Assembly: GCA_026770025.1 (NCBI GenBank)
Contig: JAMXDE010000041.1
Location: 1 to 64,000, forward strand
Direction: 5' to 3'
Source: Craspedostauros australis
Lineage: Eukaryota > Bacillariophyta > Bacillariophyceae > Mastogloiales > Achnanthaceae
Length of the DNA stretch: 64,000 bases
Shown here: in pieces, positions 40,201 through 48,444 of the stretch
How the letters are laid out: each line of letters begins with the position of its first letter
Numbering within the stretch: the stretch's first letter is position 1
Translations under genes and position numbers: made by a program
Notes under the pieces: model-generated
Seen by the model: the letters and a program-made list of their open reading frames with translations, nothing else
The model's database searches: none
What the model was told of the DNA's origin: nothing

Positions 40201-41727
40201 ATGAAAGTGAAGATCGGCCATCAGGACACGGAGAGAGATTTCGAATCTGTCATTCTAGCTCTCCAGCTATCGCGACGTTCCAGTTCACGGACTGGTATGG
40301 TGAGACTCGACGCAAACCGAGCCTGGAGCATGGATGGCGCCACCCAATTCATCGACATCCTTGGCAAGATTGAACCAGCCACACTGCAACGTATCGAGTA
40401 CATAGAGGAGCCCATCGTGAGAAACTCAGTATGGGATCTGGAAGCTCACGTGTCCTCGCTCGAGGCGTTTCACAGAGCAACCAATGTTTCATATGCGCTT
40501 GATGAGAGCTTGGTGGATCTGGCGAATCAGCGTGGAGGCGACTTCAGCTTGATGTTCTCCGATCTGCAAAAAGTATTTTCGACATCGAACAGGGGGTGCG
40601 CAGCGTTTGTGTTAAAACCATCCGTGCTGGGGATGGAACTCTCTGCAATGTTGGCTCGCGCTGGAAGGCAACAGCTTGGCATTGGTGCGGTGTTCACGTC
40701 AACATTCGAATCCGGCATTGGGCTCGCATACGTATCGCTACTGGCGAGTGTATCCGACATGTCGCCAACCGCTGGCGCGAGCGAAAACGGAAAGGCGATG
40801 CCAGACGTGGCCACCGACTACCCTCACGGTTTAGGAACGTTTTCGCTGCTGGCTGACGACATCCTATCACCTGCATTCGGATCGTACGTCAACGAGAATG
40901 GTTACCTGAACGTGGTGTCCATCTCACGCGCGCTATACGGGTTGCGGCTCGATGAGCTGCGAGATTCGAAAGACTTTCTCGTCCCATCCTCGAAGGTCAG
41001 AAGCCACATGGAGGCAACAACGAGCAGAGCCCCAACCAACGAGCTCGATCTTGTTGATGTCACCTCCATGACCAGCAGTGCTGGCAGTGGGCGTGGGAGT
41101 GGCGAAAGCCCATCGTCAGAATTCATGCTCCAGCAGTACGAAGTGTCCACGTCGACCAGCGATGGTGGCAGGAGCATGAGCGTGAGTGTGTCTTTGCCGC
41201 TTCCATTTTCAGCTGAGACGGCATGCTCGCGGTTCATCGATTTGCCACAGCTGCCCAGATGGTCTCCGTGGATATCATCAGTAAAGTACATCGAGGATGG
41301 ACGAGAGACGGAGTGGACGCTGAACGTCCGAGGTTTCACGTTTCGGTGGAGAGCCAGAAGTTCTCTGCTGGAGGCGCCCCTGAAGGGGATTCGGTGGGAG
41401 TCTGTCAGCGGATTGAAGAACACTGGCATCGTGGAGTTCTTGCCAGGAGAGCAAAGCTCGTGCCTGATGAGAGTCCAGATGGAAATCGTGACCCCAAGGA
41501 TACTCTCTTATTTGTTCCCAGAGAATGGGTCATTCTTTGAGGAGTTCATCAAGAACAAGCTCATGAAGTGGTCGTTGGAGATGTTCCGCGATGTCGTGAA
41601 GGGAGACCTGGCGTTGGAGAAGGGAGACGTGGAGCTGGGCGACGCTCTGTTCGGTGCCGTTGAGGGCAAGGCTACAGCTATCGAGGCTGCGTTGGCCTTG
41701 TCGACAGACCAGAAAGCTGAGGAATGA
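34276..41727 (+). CDS. PHYLLO: PHYLLO: MenF-MenD-MenH-MenC fusion with C-terminal SRPBCC-like domain, plastid
   Basis: The single exon encodes 2,483 residues and converts chorismate to o-succinylbenzoate for phylloquinone. The leader has a signal peptide ending NCQSANAFIVHSSRRR, a diatom plastid presequence; hence the start at 34276. MenF (about residues 150-710) has LGCTPERLFSV, ALAGTRPRG, SSKDAHENQIVADFV and LYAGAGIVPGS. MenD (717-1375) has CPGSRSTPL, ADRPYESRDTGANQAIDQ and the thiamine-diphosphate segment NNDGGGIFSF. MenH (1411-1725) has VLLHGWMGDAEEW, nucleophile GYSLGG and His in PGCGHALL. MenC (1779-2208) has the enolase-superfamily set MKVKIG, VRLDANRAW, YIEEPI, LDESL and FVLKPS. Residues 2283-2448 resemble an SRPBCC/cyclase domain (SRFIDLPQLPRWSPWISSVK). 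A Gln run interrupts MenF. All catalytic parts look intact. MenH precedes MenC, unlike the plant order F-D-C-H. Confidence 0.95.
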   Translation: MMASRARSRGFTAIAVSVLMSIVALLLNCQSANAFIVHSSRRRIQPCSLNPNRAGRCLDEATQNGLDGSAQKRWESAASTGIARDDPSIRAGRELSPHQIIFPDAQELHESPWKSSSMRECLDTLMLALDRIQMPMQMPIQKEDTDQSWIAGHHHIVDPETRMLRISHPVSHHIDPLCWLDAQVRENPVHGDAVQELPIMYFQTAEKSFEAAVIGAAHQIRAPASSDDFWNDINELPPNAYMYGGQRFDIDHSCVASEEWGDFGDALWILPAVELRRVSPDKTRSSNAMHDVLVGDEAASSEQIRLLPEQQQQQQQQQYVLSVHLVRRPGDDSFSRSAKRAKELLHRLSSHVTRAVTTTTLPPIMQRLTDHPREYGFDVDGQEWYDDIVARAIETMERPQTNLTTIEKVVLARRLDLEFETAKASFSENWNGLDLLKTWKFSSAPPGGHYFYIKPSKSQNEFLGCTPERLFSVTISGRVTSEALAGTRPRGSTAEADKSLARELFESSKDAHENQIVADFVRSAFLRLRDGGYLRQSPTDVNHPDAKAGHQQDDDDNPTAEIREKFLVRRLLHLQHICQQFESDLASNVVASDAMRLLLQELHPTPALCGFPQHEALDYIRNNEATGLDRGFYSGPVGFIGKDSAEVVVAIRSALLRRAPSQQSLPGILSRSPARAHLYAGAGIVPGSTVQGEWTETSYKLGVVSSIFPQSPLALHSMPTPNSAWATAFVEELIRNGITMFYICPGSRSTPLVAAISRAMRYRVGQIRAVSIHDERGAAFRAVGFTRGSGHPAVVVTSSGTAVANLYPGVVEASMDGLPIILVTADRPYESRDTGANQAIDQVNMFSPSYVRWFRDVIPPTDDMSVATALSDAAHAVRVSRTARGPVHINIQFRENLAPDAGDIRNDNRIKPSTGFNGLRFTDAPGFQRWLHSGKRWYHSPATSGQDQSRQTAIDMSQLIQQSSRGIIVVGTLRVECNEGHGVSHEEIHRTISEFAEATGFPIIAGVQSGMLRFISPSVIPYAEHLLRTPTIKDNLNPDLVLQIGSPLISTEVSSMIEMTLRRGHHINHVLVLPHHESERRDPDYTVTHRFSAEILPLLGDTQRFLREHKLQAHSELSSLVRLGHHLRKEMGPIIDNAAREVFAEFHLPEHVITEPQIATMLSSMLSTNVIPQTSLFLSNSMPVRDAESFLYPDELMENCPIGQVAINRGASGIDGIIASATGFSDGADEPVMLMIGDVAALHDINSFHGLKTSRMSRDTNTQQRHPLTTIVINNDGGGIFSFLPVAKHGSDVGFDEYFGTPTRTFSFAKSAEAFGINYEVAEDLDALRSSFQRQPNRTDDTVVEIVVAPRDVNTAVHRAIQAKVIDSIASFLDRPDGINEKYEARARWYLHEMEDASHNVGTADAADAKTMVLLHGWMGDAEEWDATAQLLAERLAGQWSIVSIDLPGHGTSSTFMPTDHELVKQALGLGSSSRSRSEKASLDAIAGKVLKSLRDHHGIQRIHAVAGYSLGGRVALAMQRIEASQTSPLSQKLLSADCKLMLLGSYPGAFDSLSEVSSSTLRKQQDQASQRVAADVELANAIVRRTERFYMSDRKPSAAASLWTDLVESWYSAKLWGNLFSSGLAYRDLVTKRIASLTTRGLSIAAVLEGCTPPKNALYDWTFCHPDRTLFMSGQLDRKYSSLGSNWATQNNGPYHTVVPGCGHALLVQAPVDVADNIFTFVSNEYGDTKNCSQTFGLLQQDESIAPKAAGVPSSLRSSVTSRPSRQDQDLIAAIDGVEFEAFALPMYDTDRKEGAVFGVGWGKGAAPETPSGLSSRSGFIVQLFSSSEHKKVGIGEASALPGLHRESMDDVRDQLDEISEKISKMGANHAPNFSATRILSMDGAVDIYLSELCDALGIERLLPVVKAGFEMALLSLASQLTGKPLHEALLVHSPFSTSGRDAVPMLALNGIITRGVQESGRAIDSAKSQRYASMKVKIGHQDTERDFESVILALQLSRRSSSRTGMVRLDANRAWSMDGATQFIDILGKIEPATLQRIEYIEEPIVRNSVWDLEAHVSSLEAFHRATNVSYALDESLVDLANQRGGDFSLMFSDLQKVFSTSNRGCAAFVLKPSVLGMELSAMLARAGRQQLGIGAVFTSTFESGIGLAYVSLLASVSDMSPTAGASENGKAMPDVATDYPHGLGTFSLLADDILSPAFGSYVNENGYLNVVSISRALYGLRLDELRDSKDFLVPSSKVRSHMEATTSRAPTNELDLVDVTSMTSSAGSGRGSGESPSSEFMLQQYEVSTSTSDGGRSMSVSVSLPLPFSAETACSRFIDLPQLPRWSPWISSVKYIEDGRETEWTLNVRGFTFRWRARSSLLEAPLKGIRWESVSGLKNTGIVEFLPGEQSSCLMRVQMEIVTPRILSYLFPENGSFFEEFIKNKLMKWSLEMFRDVVKGDLALEKGDVELGDALFGAVEGKATAIEAALALSTDQKAEE

Positions 41728-42537
41728 CAGACGAGGCGACTGTCGTAGAGTACTCTTATGTAATCATAAAGCGGCCAATGAACGGCAATCCCATGAGCAT
41801 GCACGGACACCGTACTCGCACCCACATACGAGTACACGAGTAGCGAAAATGGTGCGTTTACGTGTATATGAGTGGTGCCGATATTGTGGATGGAAATGTT
41901 TAGGTGGGCGCAGGTGCGGGTGCGAATTGATTGTATATTAGAAGCATTTATGTTGCCATAGATACTATTGCATTATCGCACTAACCCCCACTCCCGTCTG
42001 GAGATAAAAATAGAGCGGGCTGTCCATTACAAAGCAGAGTGCTCGTACGCACAAGTGATGATCGACCACCAGCATACTCGTATGTTTCTGGATTCGCGCT
42101 CACTCTGCTCGTTCTGGAATATCTACAATAAATGGCAGCTGCGCGGAGCTAAGCTGATTGTGGCTCAGGGTTAGGCTGCCCCGATTCCTCTCCCTGGTTC
42201 GGGGAATGATTTGGGAACGGACTCTGTGCACTCCTTTTCCTTCTTCGCAAGCGCGACGAAACCGATTGGCTTGGAAGCATACTCGTACAATCCGCCCGAG
42301 AAGATGCCCAGACCAATCGTATCTTGCGCATCTTGCACAGAGCAGAGTGGATTATCTTGCACTGTACCACGTCGCACTGCGCTGCGAGTACGCGACGCTT
42401 GTATCGGTCACTCGCAATGAGCCGGCTCTGAGCCCAGAACTGACCAGAGCAGGCGACTCAGAGCAAGCAGTTCCGATCAACGGCTGTGTGCATCGATGTG
42501 CGAACGTTGAGTGCAGAAGAGTCCATCGGTGCAAACA
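41728..42537. other. Intergenic after PHYLLO
   Basis: No gene is recognised. Several TACGAGT/ACTCGTA motifs lie at 41.8-42.4 kb. Confidence 0.5.
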
Positions 42538-42753
42538 CTACACCCATGTGTTGGATGCAATGGATTCATCCTCGGTACTCGGAGATTTGGGGGCGAGGTG
42601 CGAGCTGGTTGCGTGGATATCCAGGATTTCGGCCATATCCCCGTGAGCGAGTGCATGGATGAGCATACCTCCCCCAGTTGCCAACGCCTGCTCCGGATGA
42701 ATCCGAGCAGACACAACAATCAACAGGAACACGGAATAGAGTGACAGTTGCAT
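42538..42753 (-). CDS. Possible small secreted protein (71 residues)
   Basis: The frame starts MQLSLYSVFLLIVVSARI, a plausible signal peptide with a possible cut after PEQALA, then continues with ATGGGMLIHALAHGDMAE and a polar tail. There are no Cys pairs and no known family. The ORF is short enough to be chance; it rests only on the signal-like N-terminus. The 407 bp between it and the next gene hold nothing I recognise. Confidence 0.25.
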   Translation of the reverse strand: MQLSLYSVFLLIVVSARIHPEQALATGGGMLIHALAHGDMAEILDIHATSSHLAPKSPSTEDESIASNTWV

Positions 42754-43160
42754 GGTGCCTTGCCTCTTGTCAAGGTCAGCTGTGTGAAAATCTGCTAGGG
42801 CCTGGAAGCACAATGGAGAGTGCTAGGTTCGTGAGCGTTCTAGCTCCCTGAAGAGCGAATCAGGGAGGTGCCATCAGTATGCGTGTGCAACTCCTCCCAT
42901 TCTGACCTGCGGGTTCGAGGAAGACGATGCGTTCGGCTGAGAGGATTGGCTGCGTCGGTATGCATGGGCATGGGCATGGACATGCACATGACGCCACACC
43001 AATGCTGGAGAGTGTATGTCGTAAAGTACGAGGCTGTTTTGCCTAGCATGTCGCATCGTGACATATCTGATCCTGGTTGCAATGCGCCATGTGACGTGTG
43101 ACACGTCCCATGTGTCTGGTGCACCGAAAGATTGACAGGAAGGCATGAGGACGATCCTCT

Positions 43161-43526
43161 CTAGGACGAGAACATGGAGAATAGGTCTCCGGTGATCGTC
43201 TGCCATCCGAGCTGGCTGCATGCCGGAGTGGCCGCTTTGTCAGAATCCACGTGGAAGATGGGAGGCGGTTGGGAGTACTTGTTCTGGACATGATGCTCTC
43301 TCGGGAGACCCTTTCGAAGGGCGCAGTTTGGACAGAGCCACTCCATGCCACCGCCTGGGTTCTGGATGATAAAGCAGGTGTCCCCCACGCACCAGTGCGA
43401 GAAGCCGCACTTCTGGCAAGAGTTGGGTTTGCGATTCTTGGAGAGCACTTTCGCTATGATCGGCGAGCCGTTGGCAATGACCAACTGCCCATTTTCATCC
43501 TTCAGGAAGTTCTGGTGCTTTGCCAT
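43161..43526 (-). CDS. Small six-Cys zinc-binding-type protein
   Basis: The product has 121 residues from an ATG in good context (CAACATGG). Residues 37-68 carry CQKCGFSHWCVGDTC and, after GGGMEWLC, PNC: a C-x2-C-x5-C-x4-C-x13-C-x2-C array with a His, as in zinc ribbons or knuckles. N-terminally it reads MAKHQNFLKDENGQLV; the tail after residue 80 is polar. No named family is recognised. The regular Cys spacing and the absence of low complexity make it a likely real gene. The protein is probably soluble, as it has no signal peptide. Its place between PHYLLO and MenB may be chance. Confidence 0.6.
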   Translation of the reverse strand: MAKHQNFLKDENGQLVIANGSPIIAKVLSKNRKPNSCQKCGFSHWCVGDTCFIIQNPGGGMEWLCPNCALRKGLPREHHVQNKYSQPPPIFHVDSDKAATPACSQLGWQTITGDLFSMFSS

Positions 43527-44384
43527 GTTGGTGGTAAAGTGCAGTTGGCTGCAGTTCACTCTGCTCTGGCGTTCTGCGCGATTGTTATGATGGCAATGGC
43601 AATGGCAATGTCGATGGAACGCCCACGCGCACGGGTCCGGATAATCAAGTCAGCACGATGACGGCAGAAATGTAGCGGGACGAGAGAGAATGCGGTTGTT
43701 GGCGATCCGCTGCTCCTCTCCTTTTGTGCTTGATGCACAGCGCAAGGCCAGATGCTCATTCCTGACCTCGTCCTGGTGTCATTTCCCATCGTCATCACTT
43801 CTCCCGCCTTCCATCTACGCTCACATCACAAATTTTTGGCGGCGTGGCGGGACAAGGTTTGCGCGCAGACATCGCGTTGTTGCGCGCCGTTGTTCCACAA
43901 TGTGACATGAAGCCTCGCGTGCTGCTCGGCTTGTTTACGAGCTCGCGCACCTATTCTCACCGAAATTCATGTGTCACACACATCACAACGGACTCCTTAT
44001 GGGAGGTGTGGTCATATGCATAAATACATGATAATTTGTCAAAGAACAAAAGCAAATCCGGTCACAACCTCACCTGTCCAGACTCGTCGTGGTTCTTGTT
44101 CATGACGACAGATTTTGAGGAGGTTCTGGTTGTGCAGGAGCCACAGCATGAAAGGATGGGATGGTACGCGAACGCACAAGTACGACCTATTGAGGAGATG
44201 CCGAGCCACAGCTCACACCAAGCCACAACCCAGAACAGCCCACCACAACGCCTGCGGACGACTGCGAGATACGCTCCAGGAGCGATTGCAGGAGTCGTTC
44301 CTTCTCGGTTGAGGTATCACGCACAAGATATGGTCGTCTCGGCAGCGATGACAATGATTGCAGCCGAGGCGGCTGGGCTGGGAA
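43527..44384. other. Intergenic
   Basis: Overlapping frames occur on both strands at 44.0-44.5 kb, none with recognised motifs before the GNAT-like segment. Confidence 0.45.
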
Positions 44385-44695
44385 ATGCACGTGATGCTGG
44401 TCTCCACCCATCCATTAGATCGTATCTCCGTCGAGTCCATCGCGACATCCTCGCGCGATGATGCGTTGCGGTCGCTCGTTGAGATGACCAACGATGTCTA
44501 CGCTGCTGCCACAGCCGGCATGTGGAAGAGGAAGGGCATAGAACGAATCCAGACGGAATCAAAACCTCCATTCGACGGCGTCAAGTCCTCCTGGCAATCG
44601 ATCACGGCAGGCCTGGCAATGAAAGTCACACTGCGAAGATCGTGGGATACATTAAATGCAGCTTTGCTCCGCTCGTCTCAAGGCGGAATCATCTG
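44385..44695 (+). pseudogene. GNAT acetyltransferase-like fragment, frame interrupted
   Basis: One frame reads SLVEMTNDVYAAATAGMWKR, like the first helices of GNAT N-acetyltransferases. About 60 bases later the matching next part, VLLAIDHGRPG then TAKIVGYIKCSF (GNAT strand 4 style), is in another frame. The acetyl-CoA loop (R/Q-x-x-G-x-G/A) that should follow is absent. It is either a decayed, truncated copy or a gene with an intron I cannot place. The similarity is by eye only. Confidence 0.35.
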
Positions 44696-45205
44696 ACGCG
44701 AAGTATCCTCATTTTGCTCCGCCCTTGGCAACATCATGCAACCTCAGCATCTGGAGAAGGAAGTACAGCTACAGTTACAGGCACAGCTTCGAGCACGCAC
44801 TAGCATGGCTGCATGACAAAACCGAAAACATGACAAAACTAAGCGAGCGTGCACGCACACGTACTGGTGTGATGGCAGCGCGATCGAAGTCCAACTTGGA
44901 TTTGGAACATACCGTCAAGAGAGTATGAACATAGAAGAGCGCTGTGTTACACAGACAATGAGATTGCTGCATTGTTCTTATGGTTACGTGTTGTATACTA
45001 ATTATCGCGAAGGGTGAAGGCAGCAGATTCGGGCACGCGCATGTTTGCGAACAAACGGGCGCTGCCGTCAGCCGAAGTCGGGTGGGGTGTTGATCCCTCA
45101 TGAGATGACCACAACGAGAGGCGCAGATGAATCAACGCTTGAGTATGACATACATTTCGACTGCTGGCTACGTTCATCATCGAGGCAGTCGTTCGTCTCG
45201 TTAAC
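44696..45205. other. Intergenic
   Basis: About 500 bp without recognised content. Confidence 0.45.
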
Positions 45206-46165
45206 TCACGCGGCCTTCTCCTGTTCTTCATGTGGGCGTTGCTGCCCGTAGCTGTCCACGTATGACACCCAATCGTAGATCTTGGGGCCCGGCGCTCGCG
45301 ATGCTTCACCGTAGCGCTGTTCTGCGACGTAGTCAGTCCAGGTCCGGATGCTGTGGGTCTCCGCAGATGCGCTGTCGTCGTTATCAAAGAACGACGATGG
45401 AGATGACAGAGATGCTGTTGTGTCATTCGTGCGTGGCTGACCGGAGTCGGGTTGGCCCTGCACCGCGACCACCACGCCATCCTCGTCTTGCGTGCATTTC
45501 TCCTGCATGAGCAGCCTGCGGGAAAGCATCGATCCGTACGCTTCGGCCCGCCTTCTCCGTCGCGACGGCATGTATCCGTGAATGGCAGCGGCCAGTGATT
45601 CCTCCACCAGATCGAAGCAGTGCAAGTCCGACGTGGGCCGCTCGTGCTTTATGAGGATGGCATGGCGCAGAGCGTCAGACGATCGGAAGGAGGCAAACTC
45701 CATCATGTTGCGGGCGCTGTGCATGGTCTGCCCAGGTAGAAAATCGACCGCCTGCGCGCACAGCTCGTGCACCGTCTCGCATTTGCATGGTGCCATCATG
45801 GGCCTTCCCGTTCTATTCGTGAGCTGTGGCTGCAGCTTTGTTCGATTCTCAGCAGGCAACTGCGCTGATGTTATTGTCGTAGTCAACAACGTCTTGGCAT
45901 CGTAGGACACGTCGGTGATCCTTTGGGTCTGCGGATCGATGGTCGTCTCGAATCTCAAGAGACACCCGCATGTCTCCGAGCACCTCTGGCCCCAGGTCTT
46001 TGTGGCTGGGCTCTGGACCAAGGGGCTCGCACGGTCGCCACGTGCTGCGATTCCACCCCTGGAACCAGCGGCTGTGGTCCGAACCATCTGAGGCCTGCTT
46101 CTTCGTTGCTTGCGCAGATCCTTGAGTGCTGCCTTTTGCAACCGTCGATACAAGAGGAACTTCAT
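45206..46165 (-). CDS. Divergent IscU/NifU-N-like protein
   Basis: The product has 319 residues from ATG 46165; the frame is open further up, but MKFLLYRRLQKAALKDLRKQ is a basic, mitochondrion- or plastid-like leader and marks the start. Residues 62-200 align by eye with the IscU fold: CGCLLRFETTID with ITDVSYDAKT (IscU CGDVMKLQIKVD, IVDARFKTFG), then CKCETVHELC, FLPGQTMHSA (IscU VKGKTVEEA) and SDLHCFDLVEESLAAAI (IscU VKLHCSMLAEDAIKAAL). Cys66, Cys129 and His182-Cys183 would be the cluster ligands. IscU's Asp after CG is Cys68 here, and about 40 extra residues split the domain. IscU scaffolds assemble Fe-S clusters; whether this one does is open. The C-terminus is polar and acidic and ends EEQEKAA. 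Confidence 0.55.
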   Translation of the reverse strand: MKFLLYRRLQKAALKDLRKQRRSRPQMVRTTAAGSRGGIAARGDRASPLVQSPATKTWGQRCSETCGCLLRFETTIDPQTQRITDVSYDAKTLLTTTITSAQLPAENRTKLQPQLTNRTGRPMMAPCKCETVHELCAQAVDFLPGQTMHSARNMMEFASFRSSDALRHAILIKHERPTSDLHCFDLVEESLAAAIHGYMPSRRRRRAEAYGSMLSRRLLMQEKCTQDEDGVVVAVQGQPDSGQPRTNDTTASLSSPSSFFDNDDSASAETHSIRTWTDYVAEQRYGEASRAPGPKIYDWVSYVDSYGQQRPHEEQEKAA

Positions 46166-47453
46166 GATGTGTGATGAACTCTTAAGAACTCTGATGTGAC
46201 GCTCTCGCGATGTTCTGGCGCTGATGGTGGCGCTGCTGCTGCAGTTGTTGGTGTTGATGGCTATCGCCCTCAACGTCTTGCTCTTTTGTGGTTGATCGAT
46301 TGATTGATTGCTCTGCAGTGATGGAGAAACCCGAAAAATGTCAAAGCATGACCATCCCCAACTCTTCAAGAGTACAAACACTCTACTCAATCCAAAGTGG
46401 CAATGGTGAGAGGGGGAGCAAGTACCAGTATAGTGTGGTCCTCTTGGTCTTCTCTCTCTCTCTGTGTCTCTCCAACCACACAGAAAGCCAGAGAGGAATA
46501 GACGCAAACAGCCAGGCAAAGGTGCCATACTCCCATCACTATGCTCATGCCGCCCACGTGGCCCACTCCTATTCTTACCGTAGGTGCCGCACGTCGCAGT
46601 AGGGACTGCTCCTGGAGACAAGGAGGAAGAGGAAGAATTCCGACAGACAAACCAGAACAAAGCACTGCGGCGAGAAAAGTTCCAAGGAACATGCATGGGA
46701 CCAGAACCACCAGCCCATCATCGATGTGTTGGTCTGATGGTGATGTGGTGACAAGGCGAATCGATGTCATTGTTGTTGACATGGAACGAGAGGGCGCGGA
46801 AGTCGCACGAAATGGAATGACATGACACATGTGTGACATGACATGATGTGACATCACATTTGGGCGCGCTGGATGTCATCACTCCGAAAGCGTTCAAAAT
46901 CTCAGCGTGTGACGTCATTCTCATCCGTTCTCGCCACCATCCACGTCTCCAATCCAAACCACAACAAGAATGAGTGAGAGATCTGGACGTCCTCGCAAAA
47001 TCACGACAACGCAACACCTTGGTGCTTCGTCCTCTCTCTCTCTTCAGAGAGCAGAGCACCTGAAAGAGGATCACACCATCATGCCACCGTCATCATCAAA
47101 TCGAAGCAATCTCGAAGCCAAGCACCATGCACGTGAAGAGTATTTTGCTACGCCATAATTGCTGGCAGAGACGAATCCTATTATAACAATACAATATCAT
47201 ATGATGCCATCTTTTACTCTATTCTGATCCGCTCTGAGTGGTCACAATTGGATCACCAAGTACAGCATGGAATAGAGTAGTGCTAATACTCTGCTATAAC
47301 AGTGCTGGAGAGCGTACAACGTCATGTCCTCTTCTCTATACAGTATCATATATTATATAATATTAATATATAATAGTACACTCCACGATATTCACCAACA
47401 CAATACGAGCGTTCATTGAAACAACAAAGAGAAGAAGGAAGATGGAACGCAGC
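46166..47453. other. Intergenic between IscU-like gene and MenB
   Basis: No gene is recognised. The stretch contains TGACATG-rich sequence at 46.8 kb, a CT/AG hairpin at 47,031-47,052 (about 400 bp past the MenB stop) and AT-rich DNA at 47.33-47.38 kb. Confidence 0.5.
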
Positions 47454-48398
47454 TCACAGCTTACTCCTAAAATTGGGGGCCCGCTTCTGCAAAAATGCGT
47501 CCCTGCCTTCCTGCGATTCCTTCGACATGTAGAAGAGACGCGTGAGTTCCCCACCCATCTGCATGATGCCTGCCCCACCGTCCTCGTCAGCATTGAGCGC
47601 GGCCTTGCAGCATGCAAGAGCAGTGGGCGAGTTCATGACGATGCGCCTCACCCACTGCGCCACCCTTCCTTCCAGCTCGTCGACGGGGTAGTACGCGTTG
47701 ATGAGGCCCATCTGGAAGGCGTCCTTGGCATCGTAGTACCGGCACAGGAACCATATCTCCCTCGCTCGCTTTTGGCCGACCAGCCGCGCCATGTGGGTGC
47801 TGCCGTATCCGGCGTCGAATGATCCCATCCGCGGACCTGTCTGGCCAAAGACCGCACGGTCGGAGGCCAGCGTGATGTCGGCCATCATGTGCAGGATATG
47901 GCCGCCGCCGATGGCGTACCCGTCCACCACGGCGATGATCGGTTTGGGACAGCGCCGCATCTGCACCTGGAGATCGAGGACGCGCAGCTTGGGCTGCACT
48001 TCCGTGCCGTCCTGGTAGCCACCGTCGTTGGATCGCACGGACTGGTCTCCACCGGCGCAGAAGGCGGGCGTGTACTGCGACGGCACGTTGTTGCTCGCCA
48101 GGATGACCACGGCAACGCGCGGGTCCTCCGACGCCATGCCGAGCGACTGCTGGATTTCGCGTATCGTCTGCGGGCGGAAGGCATGCAGCACCTGCGGTCG
48201 GTTGAACGCGATCCGCGCGCAATGATCAGCCTCCGACACGTGGTACGTGATGTCCTGGAAGGCGGTGCTTCCGCTCAACTGAGCATCGGGCATCCAGCGG
48301 ATGTGCTCTCGGCTGATGAGGTGGAAACCGTCGCGATCCTTCGTTGGAGCCGCCGTCTTCGAAGGGTTCCGCGCCGCGCTCATGGACGCCACATCCAT
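47454..48398 (-). CDS. menB: 1,4-dihydroxy-2-naphthoyl-CoA synthase (MenB), peroxisomal signal
   Basis: The single exon encodes 314 residues. It closes the ring of o-succinylbenzoyl-CoA in phylloquinone synthesis and is a crotonase-fold enzyme. Marks are ARIAFNRPQVLHAFRPQT, the oxyanion-hole segment AFCAGGDQSVR, VVDGYAIGGGHILHMMADIT, FGQTGPRMGSFDAGYGSTHM and the catalytic-region Asp/Tyr near INAYYPVDEL. The last residues are APNFRSKL, where SKL is the classic peroxisomal signal PTS1. Plant MenB is peroxisomal too, but through an N-terminal PTS2. The N-terminal 50 residues show no signal peptide. The substrate comes from PHYLLO, whose gene is 6 kb away on the other strand. Confidence 0.95.
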   Translation of the reverse strand: MDVASMSAARNPSKTAAPTKDRDGFHLISREHIRWMPDAQLSGSTAFQDITYHVSEADHCARIAFNRPQVLHAFRPQTIREIQQSLGMASEDPRVAVVILASNNVPSQYTPAFCAGGDQSVRSNDGGYQDGTEVQPKLRVLDLQVQMRRCPKPIIAVVDGYAIGGGHILHMMADITLASDRAVFGQTGPRMGSFDAGYGSTHMARLVGQKRAREIWFLCRYYDAKDAFQMGLINAYYPVDELEGRVAQWVRRIVMNSPTALACCKAALNADEDGGAGIMQMGGELTRLFYMSKESQEGRDAFLQKRAPNFRSKL

Positions 48399-48444
48399 TT
48401 TGCTCGCCGTGGTTCGCCTGCCCAGTCGTCCCGTGGAATGGAAT

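Noticed and set aside
42180-42240. tRNA-like hairpin with a GGTTCGG box
   Set aside because: Only one arm pairs; no anticodon stem or A box fits.
47587-48222. 211-residue second minus-strand frame within MenB
   Set aside because: Out-of-frame shadow of menB with Arg/Ala-rich composition.
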